Source: Oscillospiraceae bacterium (lineage in GTDB: Bacteria > Bacillota > Clostridia > Oscillospirales > Acutalibacteraceae). Taken from it: 7,374 bases of DNA. Every line of letters starts with the position of its first letter. The stretch's first letter is position 1. Below are positions 1 through 6,809 of the stretch, piece after piece. Under the pieces are notes generated by a model. It worked only from the letters and a program-made list of their open reading frames with translations. It had not been told where the DNA came from and searched no databases. Made by a program: the position numbers and the translations under genes. Location of the stretch: NCBI GenBank assembly GCA_003505905.1, contig DNXM01000179.1:6560-13933 (forward strand), written 5' to 3'.

Positions 1-1
1 C

Positions 2-343
2 ATGCTGCTCGATTTTTACGGCGAAATGCTCACCGAAAAGCAGCGTAGCTTTTTAGAGTATTACTACAACGATGACCTTTCGTTGTCCGAAATCGCCGAA
101 AATGAGGGGATTACCCGTCAGGGTGTGCGGGATGCCATCAAGCGTGCGGAAGCGCAGCTGCTTGATATGGAGCAAAAGCTCGGCTTGGCGGCTCGGTTTG
201 AGGAGCTTCGCCACGGGTTGGACGAAATCAACGAATGCGCCAACCAAATTTATGAGCAGAATATGCGCTTCGGTCTTTCCCGTGAAATCAACGATGCAAC
301 GGCTCGCATTCGTGCCATTGCGCAGACCATTCGTGAGCTTTAA
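2..343 (+). CDS. ylxM: YlxM family SRP-associated HTH protein, 5' partial
   Basis: This is a small helix-turn-helix protein of the YlxM/p13 family, encoded just upstream of ffh in most Firmicutes and thought to assist the signal recognition particle. The 113 visible residues open with LLDFYGEMLTEKQ, the usual family N-terminus. A sigma-70 region-4-like HTH follows at about residues 10-53, with LSLSEIAENEGITRQGVRDAIKRAE as its recognisable core. The last 60 residues look helical and charged. Family members normally have several residues before LLDFYG, so the ATG at position 2 is probably an internal methionine and the true start lies left of the window. The stop is TAA at 341-343. The adjacent ffh supports the identification. 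In other bacteria YlxM modulates SRP GTPase activity; that role is inferred here. Confidence 0.9.
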   Translation: MLLDFYGEMLTEKQRSFLEYYYNDDLSLSEIAENEGITRQGVRDAIKRAEAQLLDMEQKLGLAARFEELRHGLDEINECANQIYEQNMRFGLSREINDATARIRAIAQTIREL

Positions 344-354
344 CTTTTTTTCGA

Positions 355-360
355 TATAAT
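355..360 (+). promoter_or_regulatory. Possible -10 element (TATAAT) before ffh
   Basis: A perfect TATAAT sits in the 41-base gap between ylxM and ffh, after a run of seven T (345-351). No good -35 hexamer is found 16-18 bases upstream, where the sequence is the end of ylxM, and there is no extended -10 TG. A transcript from here would start about at the Shine-Dalgarno of ffh and have a leader of only about 18 bases. It may be chance in an AT-rich spacer. Confidence 0.2.
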
Positions 361-367
361 TTATTTT

Positions 368-375
368 AGAGGGAG
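368..375 (+). promoter_or_regulatory. Shine-Dalgarno that fixes the TTG start of ffh
   Basis: AGAGGGAG lies nine bases before the TTG at 385. No ATG or GTG in this frame is close enough to use it, and translation from the TTG gives the standard Ffh N-terminus (AFEGLSDRLEAAFQRLK). Confidence 0.75.
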
Positions 376-384
376 TGTGTTTTC

Positions 385-1725
385 TTGGCATTTGAAGGTC
401 TTTCCGATCGTTTGGAGGCTGCTTTTCAACGCTTGAAGAGCAAGGGCAGTTTGAATGAACACGATGTGCGTGAAGCCATGCGTGAGGTTCGCCTTGCGTT
501 GCTGGAAGCGGATGTCAACTTCAAGGTTGCCAAGGATTTCACCAACACGGTGACCGAGCGTGCCATCGGTGCGCAGGTTATGGAGAGCTTGACGCCTTCG
601 CAGATGGTTATCAAAATCGTCAACGAGGAATTGACCGCCTTGATGGGCGGCACGCAAAGCCGTCTGACCTCCGCTCCGCATCCGCCCACCATTGTGATGA
701 TGTGTGGCTTGCAGGGCTCGGGCAAAACCACCCACAGCGCCAAAATTGCATTGATGTTAAAAAAGAGCGGTCACAGACCGTTGCTTGTCGCCTGCGATAT
801 CTACCGTCCTGCCGCAATCAAGCAGCTGCAGGTGGTCGGCGAGCAAGCCGGCGTGCCGGTTTTCGAAATGGGTCAGACCGACCCGGTTACGATTGCGACC
901 GAAGCAATCAAGCTGGCAAAGGACCAAGGCTATGACTATGTCTTCCTTGACACCGCCGGTCGACTTCACATTGACGAAGCGCTGATGAATGAGCTGAAAG
1001 CCGTCAAGGGTGCTGTCCATCCGCACGAAATTCTGTTGGTTGTTGACGCAATGACCGGTCAGGATGCCGTGACGGTGGCAAACGGCTTTAATGATGCCCT
1101 GGGCATTGACGGTTTGGTGCTCACCAAGCTTGACGGTGACACCCGTGGCGGTGCCGCACTTTCGGCAAGAGCCGTCACCGGCAAACCGATTAAATTCATC
1201 GGTACCGGCGAAAAGCTTGAAAACCTTGATATTTTCCATCCCGACCGTATGGCTTCCCGCATTCTCGGTATGGGCGATGTTCTGTCACTGATTGAACGGG
1301 CAGAGCAGAGCATTGACGAGAAAAAGGCGCAGGAGCTGGAAGAAAAGATTCGCCGCAACAAGTTCGACATGAACGATTTGCTCGATCAGTTCGACCAAAT
1401 TCGCCGCATGGGTTCCATTAAAGATATGCTCGCCTTGATTCCGGGTGTCGGCAAACAGATTAAAGATGTCGACATTGATGAGCGTCAGTTTGACCGCATC
1501 AAATCCATCATTTATTCCATGACACCCAAGGAGCGAGCCAACCCCGATATCATCAATCCGTCCCGCAAAAAGCGAATCGCCGCCGGATGCGGTCAGCAGG
1601 TTGAGGATGTCAACCGTTTGCTCAGCCAGTTCCGCCAGATGCAGAAAATGTTCAAGCAGCTCGGCGGCAAGGGTGGCAAGCGTATGGCAAAACGCATGAA
1701 ATACAACATGGGTCAGTTCAGATAA
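385..1725 (+). CDS. ffh: Signal recognition particle GTPase Ffh (SRP54)
   Basis: Ffh binds 4.5S/SRP RNA and signal sequences of nascent chains and delivers ribosomes to the membrane receptor FtsY. The 446 residues match the usual length of about 450. The N domain covers about residues 1-88 (helical, with LALLEADVNFKV). The G domain covers about 100-295, with P-loop GLQGSGKTT at 108-116, DTAGR at 189-193, TKLD at 247-250 and GTGE at 273-276. The M domain covers about 325-446, with LIPGVGKQ in the finger-loop region and the RNA-binding helix NPSRKKRIAAGCGQQVEDVN at 391-410. In that helix the commonly conserved GSG reads GCG (Cys402). The basic tail (KGGKRMAKRMK) is typical. Translation starts at TTG 385 behind AGAGGGAG; the next protein features leave no alternative. 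It follows ylxM by 41 bases and precedes rpsP by 84 bases with no terminator, so cotranscription is likely. Confidence 0.98.
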   Translation: MAFEGLSDRLEAAFQRLKSKGSLNEHDVREAMREVRLALLEADVNFKVAKDFTNTVTERAIGAQVMESLTPSQMVIKIVNEELTALMGGTQSRLTSAPHPPTIVMMCGLQGSGKTTHSAKIALMLKKSGHRPLLVACDIYRPAAIKQLQVVGEQAGVPVFEMGQTDPVTIATEAIKLAKDQGYDYVFLDTAGRLHIDEALMNELKAVKGAVHPHEILLVVDAMTGQDAVTVANGFNDALGIDGLVLTKLDGDTRGGAALSARAVTGKPIKFIGTGEKLENLDIFHPDRMASRILGMGDVLSLIERAEQSIDEKKAQELEEKIRRNKFDMNDLLDQFDQIRRMGSIKDMLALIPGVGKQIKDVDIDERQFDRIKSIIYSMTPKERANPDIINPSRKKRIAAGCGQQVEDVNRLLSQFRQMQKMFKQLGGKGGKRMAKRMKYNMGQFR

Positions 1726-1809
1726 TTTTCGGATGTAATTTCAATATGCGAAATGTGTATTGGTACATTATAGAAGCAATCTTAAAGCAAAACTTGGAGG
1801 AAAACTAAC

Positions 1810-2055
1810 ATGGCAGTAAAAATCAGACTGCGCCGCATGGGCGCAAAGAAAGCACCGTTCTATCGCATTGTTGTTGCAGATTCCCGTTATCCCCGTGACG
1901 GCAGATTCATCGAGGAAATCGGCACCTATGATGCAATGAAAGAGCCTGCAGAAATCAAAGTGGATGCCGAAAAGGCACAGCAGTGGATTAAAAACGGCGC
2001 ACAGCCCACAGACACTGTTAAAGCTCTTCTCAAGAGAGCCGGCGCAATCGACTGA
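1810..2055 (+). CDS. rpsP: 30S ribosomal protein S16
   Basis: S16 is a structural protein of the small ribosomal subunit that binds 16S rRNA early in assembly. The 81-residue product is full length for the bacterial family and has the signature N-terminus [26 protein letters not shown], followed by the [12 protein letters not shown] segment at 31-42 and the [21 protein letters not shown]-terminal part. ATG 1810 is preceded by GGAGG at 1796-1800, nine bases upstream. Codon choice looks more AT-tolerant and more regular (GCA, AAA) than in the flanking ffh, as expected for a highly expressed ribosomal protein. Its place between ffh and khpA is the usual one in Firmicutes. Confidence 0.98.
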   Translation: MAVKIRLRRMGAKKAPFYRIVVADSRYPRDGRFIEEIGTYDAMKEPAEIKVDAEKAQQWIKNGAQPTDTVKALLKRAGAID

Positions 2056-2087
2056 TTTACGCAATTATTCGTTGCGAAACTCATTAT

Positions 2088-2094
2088 GGAGGTG
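2088..2094 (+). promoter_or_regulatory. Shine-Dalgarno that decides the khpA start
   Basis: GGAGGTG lies six bases before ATG 2101. An in-frame ATG at 2086 overlaps this site and has no Shine-Dalgarno of its own, so 2101 is the better start. Confidence 0.8.
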
Positions 2095-2100
2095 CAAAAA

Positions 2101-2334
2101 ATGACAGAGCTTCTTAAAGCAATCGCACAGGGCCTTGTCGAAGAACCCTCAGCCGTATCCGTTACGGTTGACGAGCCGAACGAGGAAGGTATCATTGTAT
2201 ATCATCTTCATGTCGGTGAAAATGACATGGGTCGTGTCATTGGTAAGCAAGGGCGTATCGCCAAGTCAATCCGCACCGTTATGCGTGCCGCTGCGACCCG
2301 CAACAACGAGAAAATCGCAGTAGAAATCGAGTAA
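2101..2334 (+). CDS. khpA: KH-domain RNA-binding protein KhpA (YlqC family)
   Basis: This is a single type-II KH domain protein of 77 residues, the size usual for KhpA/YlqC. In Firmicutes it forms a complex with KhpB (Jag/EloR) and binds RNA; links to cell elongation and small-RNA biology are known from streptococci and Clostridioides. The N-terminal helix (TELLKAIAQGLVEEP) leads into beta strands around residues 18-39 and the KH nucleic-acid loop GKQG at 48-51 in VIGKQGRIAKSIRTVMRAAA, then a final strand KIAVEIE. The start was set at 2101 rather than 2086 because the strong Shine-Dalgarno spans the upstream ATG. It lies 45 bases after rpsP, and its usual partner gene ylqD does not follow. 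Confidence 0.95.
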   Translation: MTELLKAIAQGLVEEPSAVSVTVDEPNEEGIIVYHLHVGENDMGRVIGKQGRIAKSIRTVMRAAATRNNEKIAVEIE

Positions 2335-2372
2335 CTTGCTCGATAGGTTCTCTATTTCATAAGAAAACGCCT

Positions 2373-2410
2373 GCTCTATGTGCTTTTCAAAACTTGAAAA
2401 GGCATAGGGC
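2373..2410 (+). other. Long hairpin between khpA and rimM, no T-tract
   Basis: Two stacked stems are visible. The inner stem CTTTTCAA (2383-2390) pairs with TTGAAAAG (2394-2401) across a three-base AAC loop. The outer stem GCTCTATG (2373-2380) pairs with CATAGGGC (2403-2410), with one G-T wobble. A small internal loop (TG against G) separates them. In total 16 pairs form in 38 bases. The downstream sequence (TATTGGTGTTTATCGG) has no T-run, so it is not a standard intrinsic terminator. It ends 14 bases before the GGAGGA of rimM. It could be an RNA processing site, a stabiliser or a translation-control element; the function is unknown. Confidence 0.65.
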
Positions 2411-2434
2411 TATTGGTGTTTATCGGAGGATATT

Positions 2435-2956
2435 ATGCTCAAACAATTTTTGGAACTCGGTTGGATTGTTTCCACCCACGGTGTGCGTGGTGAGGTGCGT
2501 GTGCAGTATTGGTGTGACGATGCCGCTTTTGCCTGCAAATTCAAAACGCTTTATTTGGATGCGAGGGGCGAAAAGGCGGTGCGTGTTCTTGCCGCCCGTC
2601 CTCACGGCAATGTTGTGCTGATGAAGCTTGACGGTGTCGAAACCGTGGAGCAGGCAAATCTTTTGCGCAACAAAACGCTTTTTATGGCTCGAAAAGACGC
2701 AAAAATTCCCGAGGGTGTTGATTTTATCGCCGATTTAATCGGCTGTGCGGTGCTCGATGCCGATAACAACGAAAAATGCTACGGTACGCTGACGGATGTT
2801 GCCTCCAACGGTGCCAACGAGATTTGGGAGATTACGGACGAAGCGGGAAGGAAGCATTTGATGCCTGCCGTGCCGATGATGGTCAAGCGCACCGATGCCG
2901 CAAATGATAAGGTTTACATCAGCCCGATAAGGGGGATTTTTGACGATGCGGTTTGA
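2435..2956 (+). CDS. rimM: 16S rRNA processing protein RimM
   Basis: RimM is a 30S maturation factor that binds S19 and the 16S rRNA head region during assembly. The 173 residues fit the family length of about 165-180. The N-terminal RimM domain carries the family pattern G-x-I-V-S-T-H-G-V-R-G-E-V-R-V at 9-23. A PRC-barrel domain runs from about residue 95 (VDFIADLIGCAVLDAD) to the end, with the conserved stretch HLMPAVPMMVKRTD at 141-154 and a final GIFDD. ATG 2435 follows GGAGGA (2425-2430) by four bases. Its 3' end overlaps trmD by 11 bases, which suggests coupled translation; the rimM-trmD pairing is conserved across bacteria. Confidence 0.96.
   Translation: MLKQFLELGWIVSTHGVRGEVRVQYWCDDAAFACKFKTLYLDARGEKAVRVLAARPHGNVVLMKLDGVETVEQANLLRNKTLFMARKDAKIPEGVDFIADLIGCAVLDADNNEKCYGTLTDVASNGANEIWEITDEAGRKHLMPAVPMMVKRTDAANDKVYISPIRGIFDDAV
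2929..2936 (+). promoter_or_regulatory. Shine-Dalgarno within rimM that decides the trmD start
   Basis: AAGGGGGA lies inside the rimM coding sequence nine bases before ATG 2946. A TTG at 2940 in the same frame is only three bases from this site, too close for initiation. ATG 2946 also gives the canonical N-terminus MRFDILTLFPEM. Confidence 0.75.
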
Positions 2957-3689
2957 CATTTTGACGCTGTTCCCCGAAATGTGCGAAAGCGTCGTCAGTG
3001 AGAGCATTCTCGGCCGTGCCCGTGAAAAGGGCTTGGTCGAAATCAACTGCCGAAACATTCGCAAATACACCTTGGACAAGCACCGCCGTGTGGACGATGC
3101 ACCTTACGGCGGCGGAAGTGGTATGCTCATTCAGGCGCAGCCCGTGTATGACTGTTATCAGTCGCTTTGCGAGGATATCGGGCGCAAGCCGCATTTGATT
3201 TATCTTTCACCGCAGGGCGGCGTGCTCACCCAACAACGGGCGAAAGAATTGCTCGAATATGACAATATTGCCTTGCTTTGCGGCCACTATGAGGGTATTG
3301 ACGAGCGTGTGCTGGAGGAGATTGTGGATGAAGAAATTTCCATCGGCGATTATGTGCTGACGGGCGGCGAATTGCCGGCAATCGTGCTGGCGGATTGTGT
3401 GTGCCGTATGCTGCCGGGCGTGCTTTCGGGTGAAGACAGCTTCACAAAAGAGAGTCACTATGCTTCCCTTTTGGAAGAACCGCAGTATACACGACCCGAG
3501 GTGTGGCATGATAAACCCGTGCCCGATGTGTTACTCAGCGGTCACCACGCCAATATTCAGGCATGGCGCAGACAAAAGCAGTTGGAGCGCACTAAACAAA
3601 AGCGTCCCGATTTGCTGGAAAAAGCCGAGCTTGACAAAAAAGACAGGGCATTTTTGAAAAAACTCAGCGAAGCGGAGGCAGAGGAATGA
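2946..3689 (+). CDS. trmD: tRNA (guanine-37-N1)-methyltransferase TrmD
   Basis: TrmD transfers a methyl group from S-adenosylmethionine to N1 of G37 in tRNAs, which prevents +1 frameshifting. The 247 residues match the family. The SPOUT trefoil-knot SAM site is seen in YLSPQGG (86-92), LCGHYEGIDER (111-121) and IGDYVLTGGELPA (133-145). Arg154 in CRMLPGVL and Asp164 in GEDSF correspond to the conserved Arg and catalytic Asp of characterised TrmD enzymes. The tRNA-binding C-terminal domain follows EEPQYTRPEVW (177-187). The glycine loop near residue 56 reads GGGSGM where GGGAGM or GGGPGM is more common. It overlaps rimM by 11 bases and the following ChrA gene by 4. rplS, its usual follower, is absent. 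Confidence 0.97.
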   Translation: MRFDILTLFPEMCESVVSESILGRAREKGLVEINCRNIRKYTLDKHRRVDDAPYGGGSGMLIQAQPVYDCYQSLCEDIGRKPHLIYLSPQGGVLTQQRAKELLEYDNIALLCGHYEGIDERVLEEIVDEEISIGDYVLTGGELPAIVLADCVCRMLPGVLSGEDSFTKESHYASLLEEPQYTRPEVWHDKPVPDVLLSGHHANIQAWRRQKQLERTKQKRPDLLEKAELDKKDRAFLKKLSEAEAEE

Positions 3690-4279
3690 GCAAACAAACG
3701 AATGAAAAAAAGTCGTTTGATGCCAAGGATTTGTTGCGCCTGTTTATGTCCTTTTTCAAAATCGGTGCGTTTACCTTCGGCGGCGGTTATGCCATGCTGC
3801 CGATGCTGGAGCGTGAATTGGTGGAGGAGCGCAAATGGGTCAAGAGCGAGGATTTGCTCGACTATTTCGCTGTGGGACAATGCACACCCGGCGTGATTGC
3901 GGTCAACACCGCAACCTTGGTCGGCTATAAGCGAGGCAAGGTCCTCGGCGCCGTGGTGGCAACGCTCGGTGTCGTTTGTCCGTCGGTAATTATCATCACC
4001 GTTATTGCCGCTTTGCTGCAAAATTATGCCGATATTCCTGCCGTTCGGCACGCCTTTGTCGGCATCCGGATTGCCGTTTGCGCTTTGATTACGGCGGCGG
4101 TGATTAAGCTGGCAAAATCCAATGTCAAAAGCCTTGTGCAAATTCTTTTGGCAGTGCTTGCCTTTGTTGTTGTAGCCATCCTCGGTGCAAGTCCTGTGTG
4201 GGTGGTCATCGGCGCTTCGGTTGCGGGCTTGGTGTTGGGCAAGTTCGGAAAAAAACCGAAAGAGGAGGAAAATAAATGA
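3686..4279 (+). CDS. chrA: ChrA-family membrane transporter, short-chain, first of pair
   Basis: This is a one-domain (short-chain) member of the CHR/ChrA transporter family, whose two-domain relatives export chromate. The 197 residues contain one CHR domain: FFKIGAFTFGGGYAMLPMLERELVEE at 23-48, GQCTPGVIAVNTATLVGY at 64-81, and hydrophobic segments at about 86-112, 119-144, 150-168 and 170-186. It ends in a charged tail (GKFGKKPKEEENK). The family TPGP motif reads TPGV. The start ATG overlaps the trmD stop as ATGA, with GGAGG (3674-3678) seven bases upstream inside trmD. Short ChrA proteins usually occur as tandem pairs, as in Bacillus subtilis ywrB/ywrA, where both halves are needed for chromate resistance and insert with opposite topology. 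The substrate in this organism is unknown; the chromate role is inferred from the family. Confidence 0.92.
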   Translation: MSKQTNEKKSFDAKDLLRLFMSFFKIGAFTFGGGYAMLPMLERELVEERKWVKSEDLLDYFAVGQCTPGVIAVNTATLVGYKRGKVLGAVVATLGVVCPSVIIITVIAALLQNYADIPAVRHAFVGIRIAVCALITAAVIKLAKSNVKSLVQILLAVLAFVVVAILGASPVWVVIGASVAGLVLGKFGKKPKEEENK

Positions 4280-4848
4280 CACTGCTTCTTCTCTGTTGGA
4301 ACTTTTTCAAAACGGGACTTTTCGCTGTCGGCGGCGGCTTGGCAACTCTGCCGTTTTTGTCGGATATGGCGGCGAAGCACCCCGAATGGTTCACCAAAGC
4401 GCAGTTGGCGGATATGATAGCCGTGGCGGAATCAACCCCCGGTCCCATCGGCGTCAACATGGCAACCTTTGCCGGCTATTTGACGGCAGGCGTGCCGGGT
4501 GCGATTTTGGCAACCTGCTCCCTTGTGCTGCCGTCGTTGATTGTTTTGACCGTCATTGCCCGGGTGCTGAATAAATATATGAACAACCGCTTTGTCAAAT
4601 GGGCATTCGGCGGCTTGCGTCCTGCAGTGACGGGCTTGATTGCCGCCGCAGGGTGGAGCGTCGTGAAGCTTTCTCTGCTGGATTTGACGGACTTTTCTTG
4701 GGCACATTTTTGGACGGTGTTCAACTTGCCTGCCCTTGCGATTTTTGCCGTTGTGCTGTTTTTGACGCAATTCAAAAGGACAAAAAAGCTTCACCCGATT
4801 GTTTTGATTGCAATTTGTGCCGGTATCGGCATCATTTTTAAGCTGTAA
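4276..4848 (+). CDS. chrA: ChrA-family membrane transporter, short-chain, second of pair
   Basis: This is the partner of the preceding gene: 190 residues with a single CHR domain. The domain opens directly with the membrane-proximal motif (NFFKTGLFAVGGGLATLPFLSDM, 9-31) and carries the family motif ESTPGPIGVNMATFAGY at 52-68, with an intact TPGP. Hydrophobic segments are visible at about 73-96, 108-131, 150-164 and 174-188. Unlike the first copy it has no charged N-terminal extension. The two copies share the same motif order but differ widely in sequence, so they are old paralogues rather than a recent duplication. ATG 4276 overlaps the previous stop as ATGA, with AGGAGG (4263-4268) seven bases upstream, which points to coupled, near equimolar synthesis and a heterodimer. 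No terminator follows it. Confidence 0.92.
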   Translation: MTLLLLCWNFFKTGLFAVGGGLATLPFLSDMAAKHPEWFTKAQLADMIAVAESTPGPIGVNMATFAGYLTAGVPGAILATCSLVLPSLIVLTVIARVLNKYMNNRFVKWAFGGLRPAVTGLIAAAGWSVVKLSLLDLTDFSWAHFWTVFNLPALAIFAVVLFLTQFKRTKKLHPIVLIAICAGIGIIFKL

Positions 4849-4870
4849 TTCCGATTTGTAAATATATATA

Positions 4871-4889
4871 TTGACATAGGGTGTATAAT
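4871..4889 (+). promoter_or_regulatory. Promoter-like elements before typA with abnormal spacing
   Basis: Perfect consensus hexamers TTGACA (4871-4876) and TATAAT (4884-4889) lie in the 83-base gap before typA, but only seven bases separate them where 16-18 are normal. A self-complementary AT tract (4861-4872) covers the position where a normal -35 for this TATAAT would fall. TATAAT is the more credible -10, with initiation near 4896 and a leader of about 36 bases. No convincing -10 lies 16-18 bases after TTGACA. Confidence 0.5.
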
Positions 4890-4931
4890 AACTAATTGTG
4901 ATTTTTTACGATTCGGGAGATTAGAGAGAAT

Positions 4932-6746
4932 ATGGAAAGAAAAGGAATCAGAAATGTTGCCATCATTGCGCACGTTGACCACGGCAAAACAACGCTGGTG
5001 GATGAGCTGCTCAAGCAGAGCGGTACCTTCCGTGAAAACGAGCAGGTCGCAGAGCGTGTGATGGACTCAAACGATTTGGAAAGAGAAAGAGGCATCACCA
5101 TCCTTTCCAAGAACACATCTATCCACTATAAGGATACAAAAATCAACATCGTTGACACCCCCGGTCACGCTGATTTCGGCGGCGAGGTGGAGCGTATTTT
5201 GATGATGGTTGACGGTGTTTTGCTGTTGGTTGACGCATTTGAGGGTTGTATGCCTCAAACCCGTTTTGTGCTGAAAAAAGCATTGGGCTTGGGCAAAAAG
5301 CCGTTGGTGGTTGTCAACAAAATCGACCGCCCGGGTGCAAGACCAGCCCAGGTGCTTGACGAGGTGCTGGATTTGTTCATCGAGCTTGGCGCAGATGATG
5401 ACCAGCTGGAGTTCCCTGTGGTCTACGCCAGCGCAAGGGACGGTTATTCGTCGCTTGACCCGGATGTGCGTGAGGGTGATATGCGCCCGCTGTTGGATGC
5501 GATTTTGGAAAACATCGAAGCGCCCCATGTGGATGCGGATGCACCGCTTCAGGTGCTTTTCTCCTCTTTGGAATATGACGATTATATCGGTCGTATCGGT
5601 GTCGGCCGTGTGGAGCGTGGCAAAATTAACCGCAACCAGAATGTTGTTTTGTGCAAGGCAGACGGCACAACGGAAAATCAGCGTATTGCCCGTCTTTACC
5701 AGTTTGAAGGCTTAAAGCGTGTGGAGGTGGAATCCGCACAGGCAGGCGACTTGATTTGCGTGGCAGGCATTCCCGACCTCAACATCGGCGAAACGGCTTG
5801 CGACCCCAACTGTATTGAGGCGTTGCCGTTCATTAAGATTGACGAGCCGACCATTTCCATGAACTTTATCGTCAACGACAGCCCCTTTGCCGGGCAGGAA
5901 GGCAAGTTTGTTACCTCCCGCAACATTCGTGACCGCTTGTTCAAGGAAGTGGAAACGAATGTGAGTATGCGTGTGGAAGAAACCGATTCGACCGATACCT
6001 TCAAGGTTTCTGGTCGTGGTGAGCTTCATTTGTCGATTCTTATCGAAACCATGCGCCGTCAGGGCTATGAATTTCAGGTTTCCCGTCCGAAGGTCATTCT
6101 CAAGGAGATTGACGGCGTGGTGTGCGAGCCTGTTGAGCTGTTGATTGTGGAGGTGCCCGAAGAATATGTCGGTGCCGTCATCGAAAAGCTCGGCTCCCGC
6201 AAGGCGATGCTCGAAAACATGGGCGTGCGTGAGGGCGGTTCAACACACCTTGAATTTAAGATTCCGTCCCGTGGCTTAATCGGCTACCGCTCCGAATTCT
6301 TGACCGATACCAACGGCAACGGTATTATGAATCAGCTGTTCTCGGGTTATGAGCCGTTTGCCGGCGATATTCAAACCCGTGAGCGTGGTTCCATCGTGGT
6401 GCATGAAACGGGCGAATCAACGGGCTACGGCTTGTTCAACACGCAGGACAGAGGGCGCTTGTTCATCGGACCGGGCGTGCCGGTTTACGAGGGCATGATT
6501 GTCGGTGAATGCGCCAAGAACGAGGATATCGTCTGCAATGTTTGCAAGAAGAAACAGCTGACGAATACCCGTGCCGCAGGCAGTGACGATGCGCTTCGCT
6601 TGGTGCCTCATTCCGTGTTGAGCTTGGAGCAGTGCATGGAGTTCATCAAGGACGATGAGCTGTTGGAGGTCACGCCGAAATCCCTGCGCCTGCGCAAGAC
6701 CATTCTTTCCAAAGAGCTGCGCATGAAAAAGCAATTCAGAAAATAA
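4932..6746 (+). CDS. typA: Ribosome-associated GTPase TypA/BipA
   Basis: TypA (BipA) is a translational GTPase related to EF-G and LepA that binds the 70S ribosome at the factor site and supports 50S assembly and growth under stress or cold. The 604 residues agree with the family length of 600-615. GTPase motifs: AHVDHGKT at 13-20, RERGIT at 51-56, DTPGH at 75-79, NKID at 129-132 and SAR at 167-169. A beta-barrel domain 2 follows at about 200-290, and EF-G-like domains from about 300 include [20 protein letters not shown] near 362-381. The BipA-specific C-terminal domain has the ribosome-contacting [21 protein letters not shown] at 537-557. ATG 4932 has GGGAG at 4915-4919 (12 bases, rather long) and purine-rich AGAGAG closer in. 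It probably has its own promoter in the upstream gap, and an intrinsic terminator follows the stop. Confidence 0.98.
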   Translation: MERKGIRNVAIIAHVDHGKTTLVDELLKQSGTFRENEQVAERVMDSNDLERERGITILSKNTSIHYKDTKINIVDTPGHADFGGEVERILMMVDGVLLLVDAFEGCMPQTRFVLKKALGLGKKPLVVVNKIDRPGARPAQVLDEVLDLFIELGADDDQLEFPVVYASARDGYSSLDPDVREGDMRPLLDAILENIEAPHVDADAPLQVLFSSLEYDDYIGRIGVGRVERGKINRNQNVVLCKADGTTENQRIARLYQFEGLKRVEVESAQAGDLICVAGIPDLNIGETACDPNCIEALPFIKIDEPTISMNFIVNDSPFAGQEGKFVTSRNIRDRLFKEVETNVSMRVEETDSTDTFKVSGRGELHLSILIETMRRQGYEFQVSRPKVILKEIDGVVCEPVELLIVEVPEEYVGAVIEKLGSRKAMLENMGVREGGSTHLEFKIPSRGLIGYRSEFLTDTNGNGIMNQLFSGYEPFAGDIQTRERGSIVVHETGESTGYGLFNTQDRGRLFIGPGVPVYEGMIVGECAKNEDIVCNVCKKKQLTNTRAAGSDDALRLVPHSVLSLEQCMEFIKDDELLEVTPKSLRLRKTILSKELRMKKQFRK

Positions 6747-6753
6747 GTGACCG

Positions 6754-6788
6754 AGTGCAGGCAGGGCGAGCGTCCGCCTGCACTTTTT
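6754..6788 (+). terminator. Intrinsic terminator after typA
   Basis: AGTGCAGGC (6754-6762) pairs perfectly with GCCTGCACT (6776-6784). The stem can extend by two G-C pairs past a bulged A. Five T (6784-6788) follow, then ATT. It begins seven bases after the typA stop and ends only seven bases before the folC Shine-Dalgarno. Confidence 0.88.
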
Positions 6789-6795
6789 ATTCGAT

Positions 6796-6801
6796 GGGAG
6801 G
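6796..6801 (+). promoter_or_regulatory. Shine-Dalgarno that fixes the TTG start of folC
   Basis: GGGAGG lies eight bases before TTG 6810. No ATG or GTG in frame is near it, and the reading frame from the TTG gives a complete FolC N-terminus. Confidence 0.75.
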
Positions 6802-6809
6802 AAACGATT

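Noticed and set aside
301..351. Possible terminator after ylxM (7-pair stem 301-307/333-339 and seven T)
   Set aside because: The stem has two G-T pairs and a 25-base loop, and it lies inside the ylxM coding end. It is too weak to call, and ylxM-ffh are normally cotranscribed.
757..1239. 160-codon open frame on the minus strand within ffh
   Set aside because: It is fully antisense to the GTPase domain of Ffh and shows no family features or convincing start context.
1739..1771. Possible promoter before rpsP (TTTCAA and TACATT/CATTAT)
   Set aside because: The hexamers match consensus poorly and the spacing is 19 to 21 bases. Not supportable from the sequence.
2060..2076. Five-pair hairpin CGCAA/TTGCG between rpsP and khpA
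   Set aside because: The stem is short, with a seven-base loop and no T-tract. A stem this small is expected by chance.
3557..4282. 241-codon open frame on the minus strand
   Set aside because: It lies opposite trmD and the first ChrA gene, both certain by motif. Its translation is rich in His, Gln, Asn and Arg without recognisable domains, typical of an antisense shadow.
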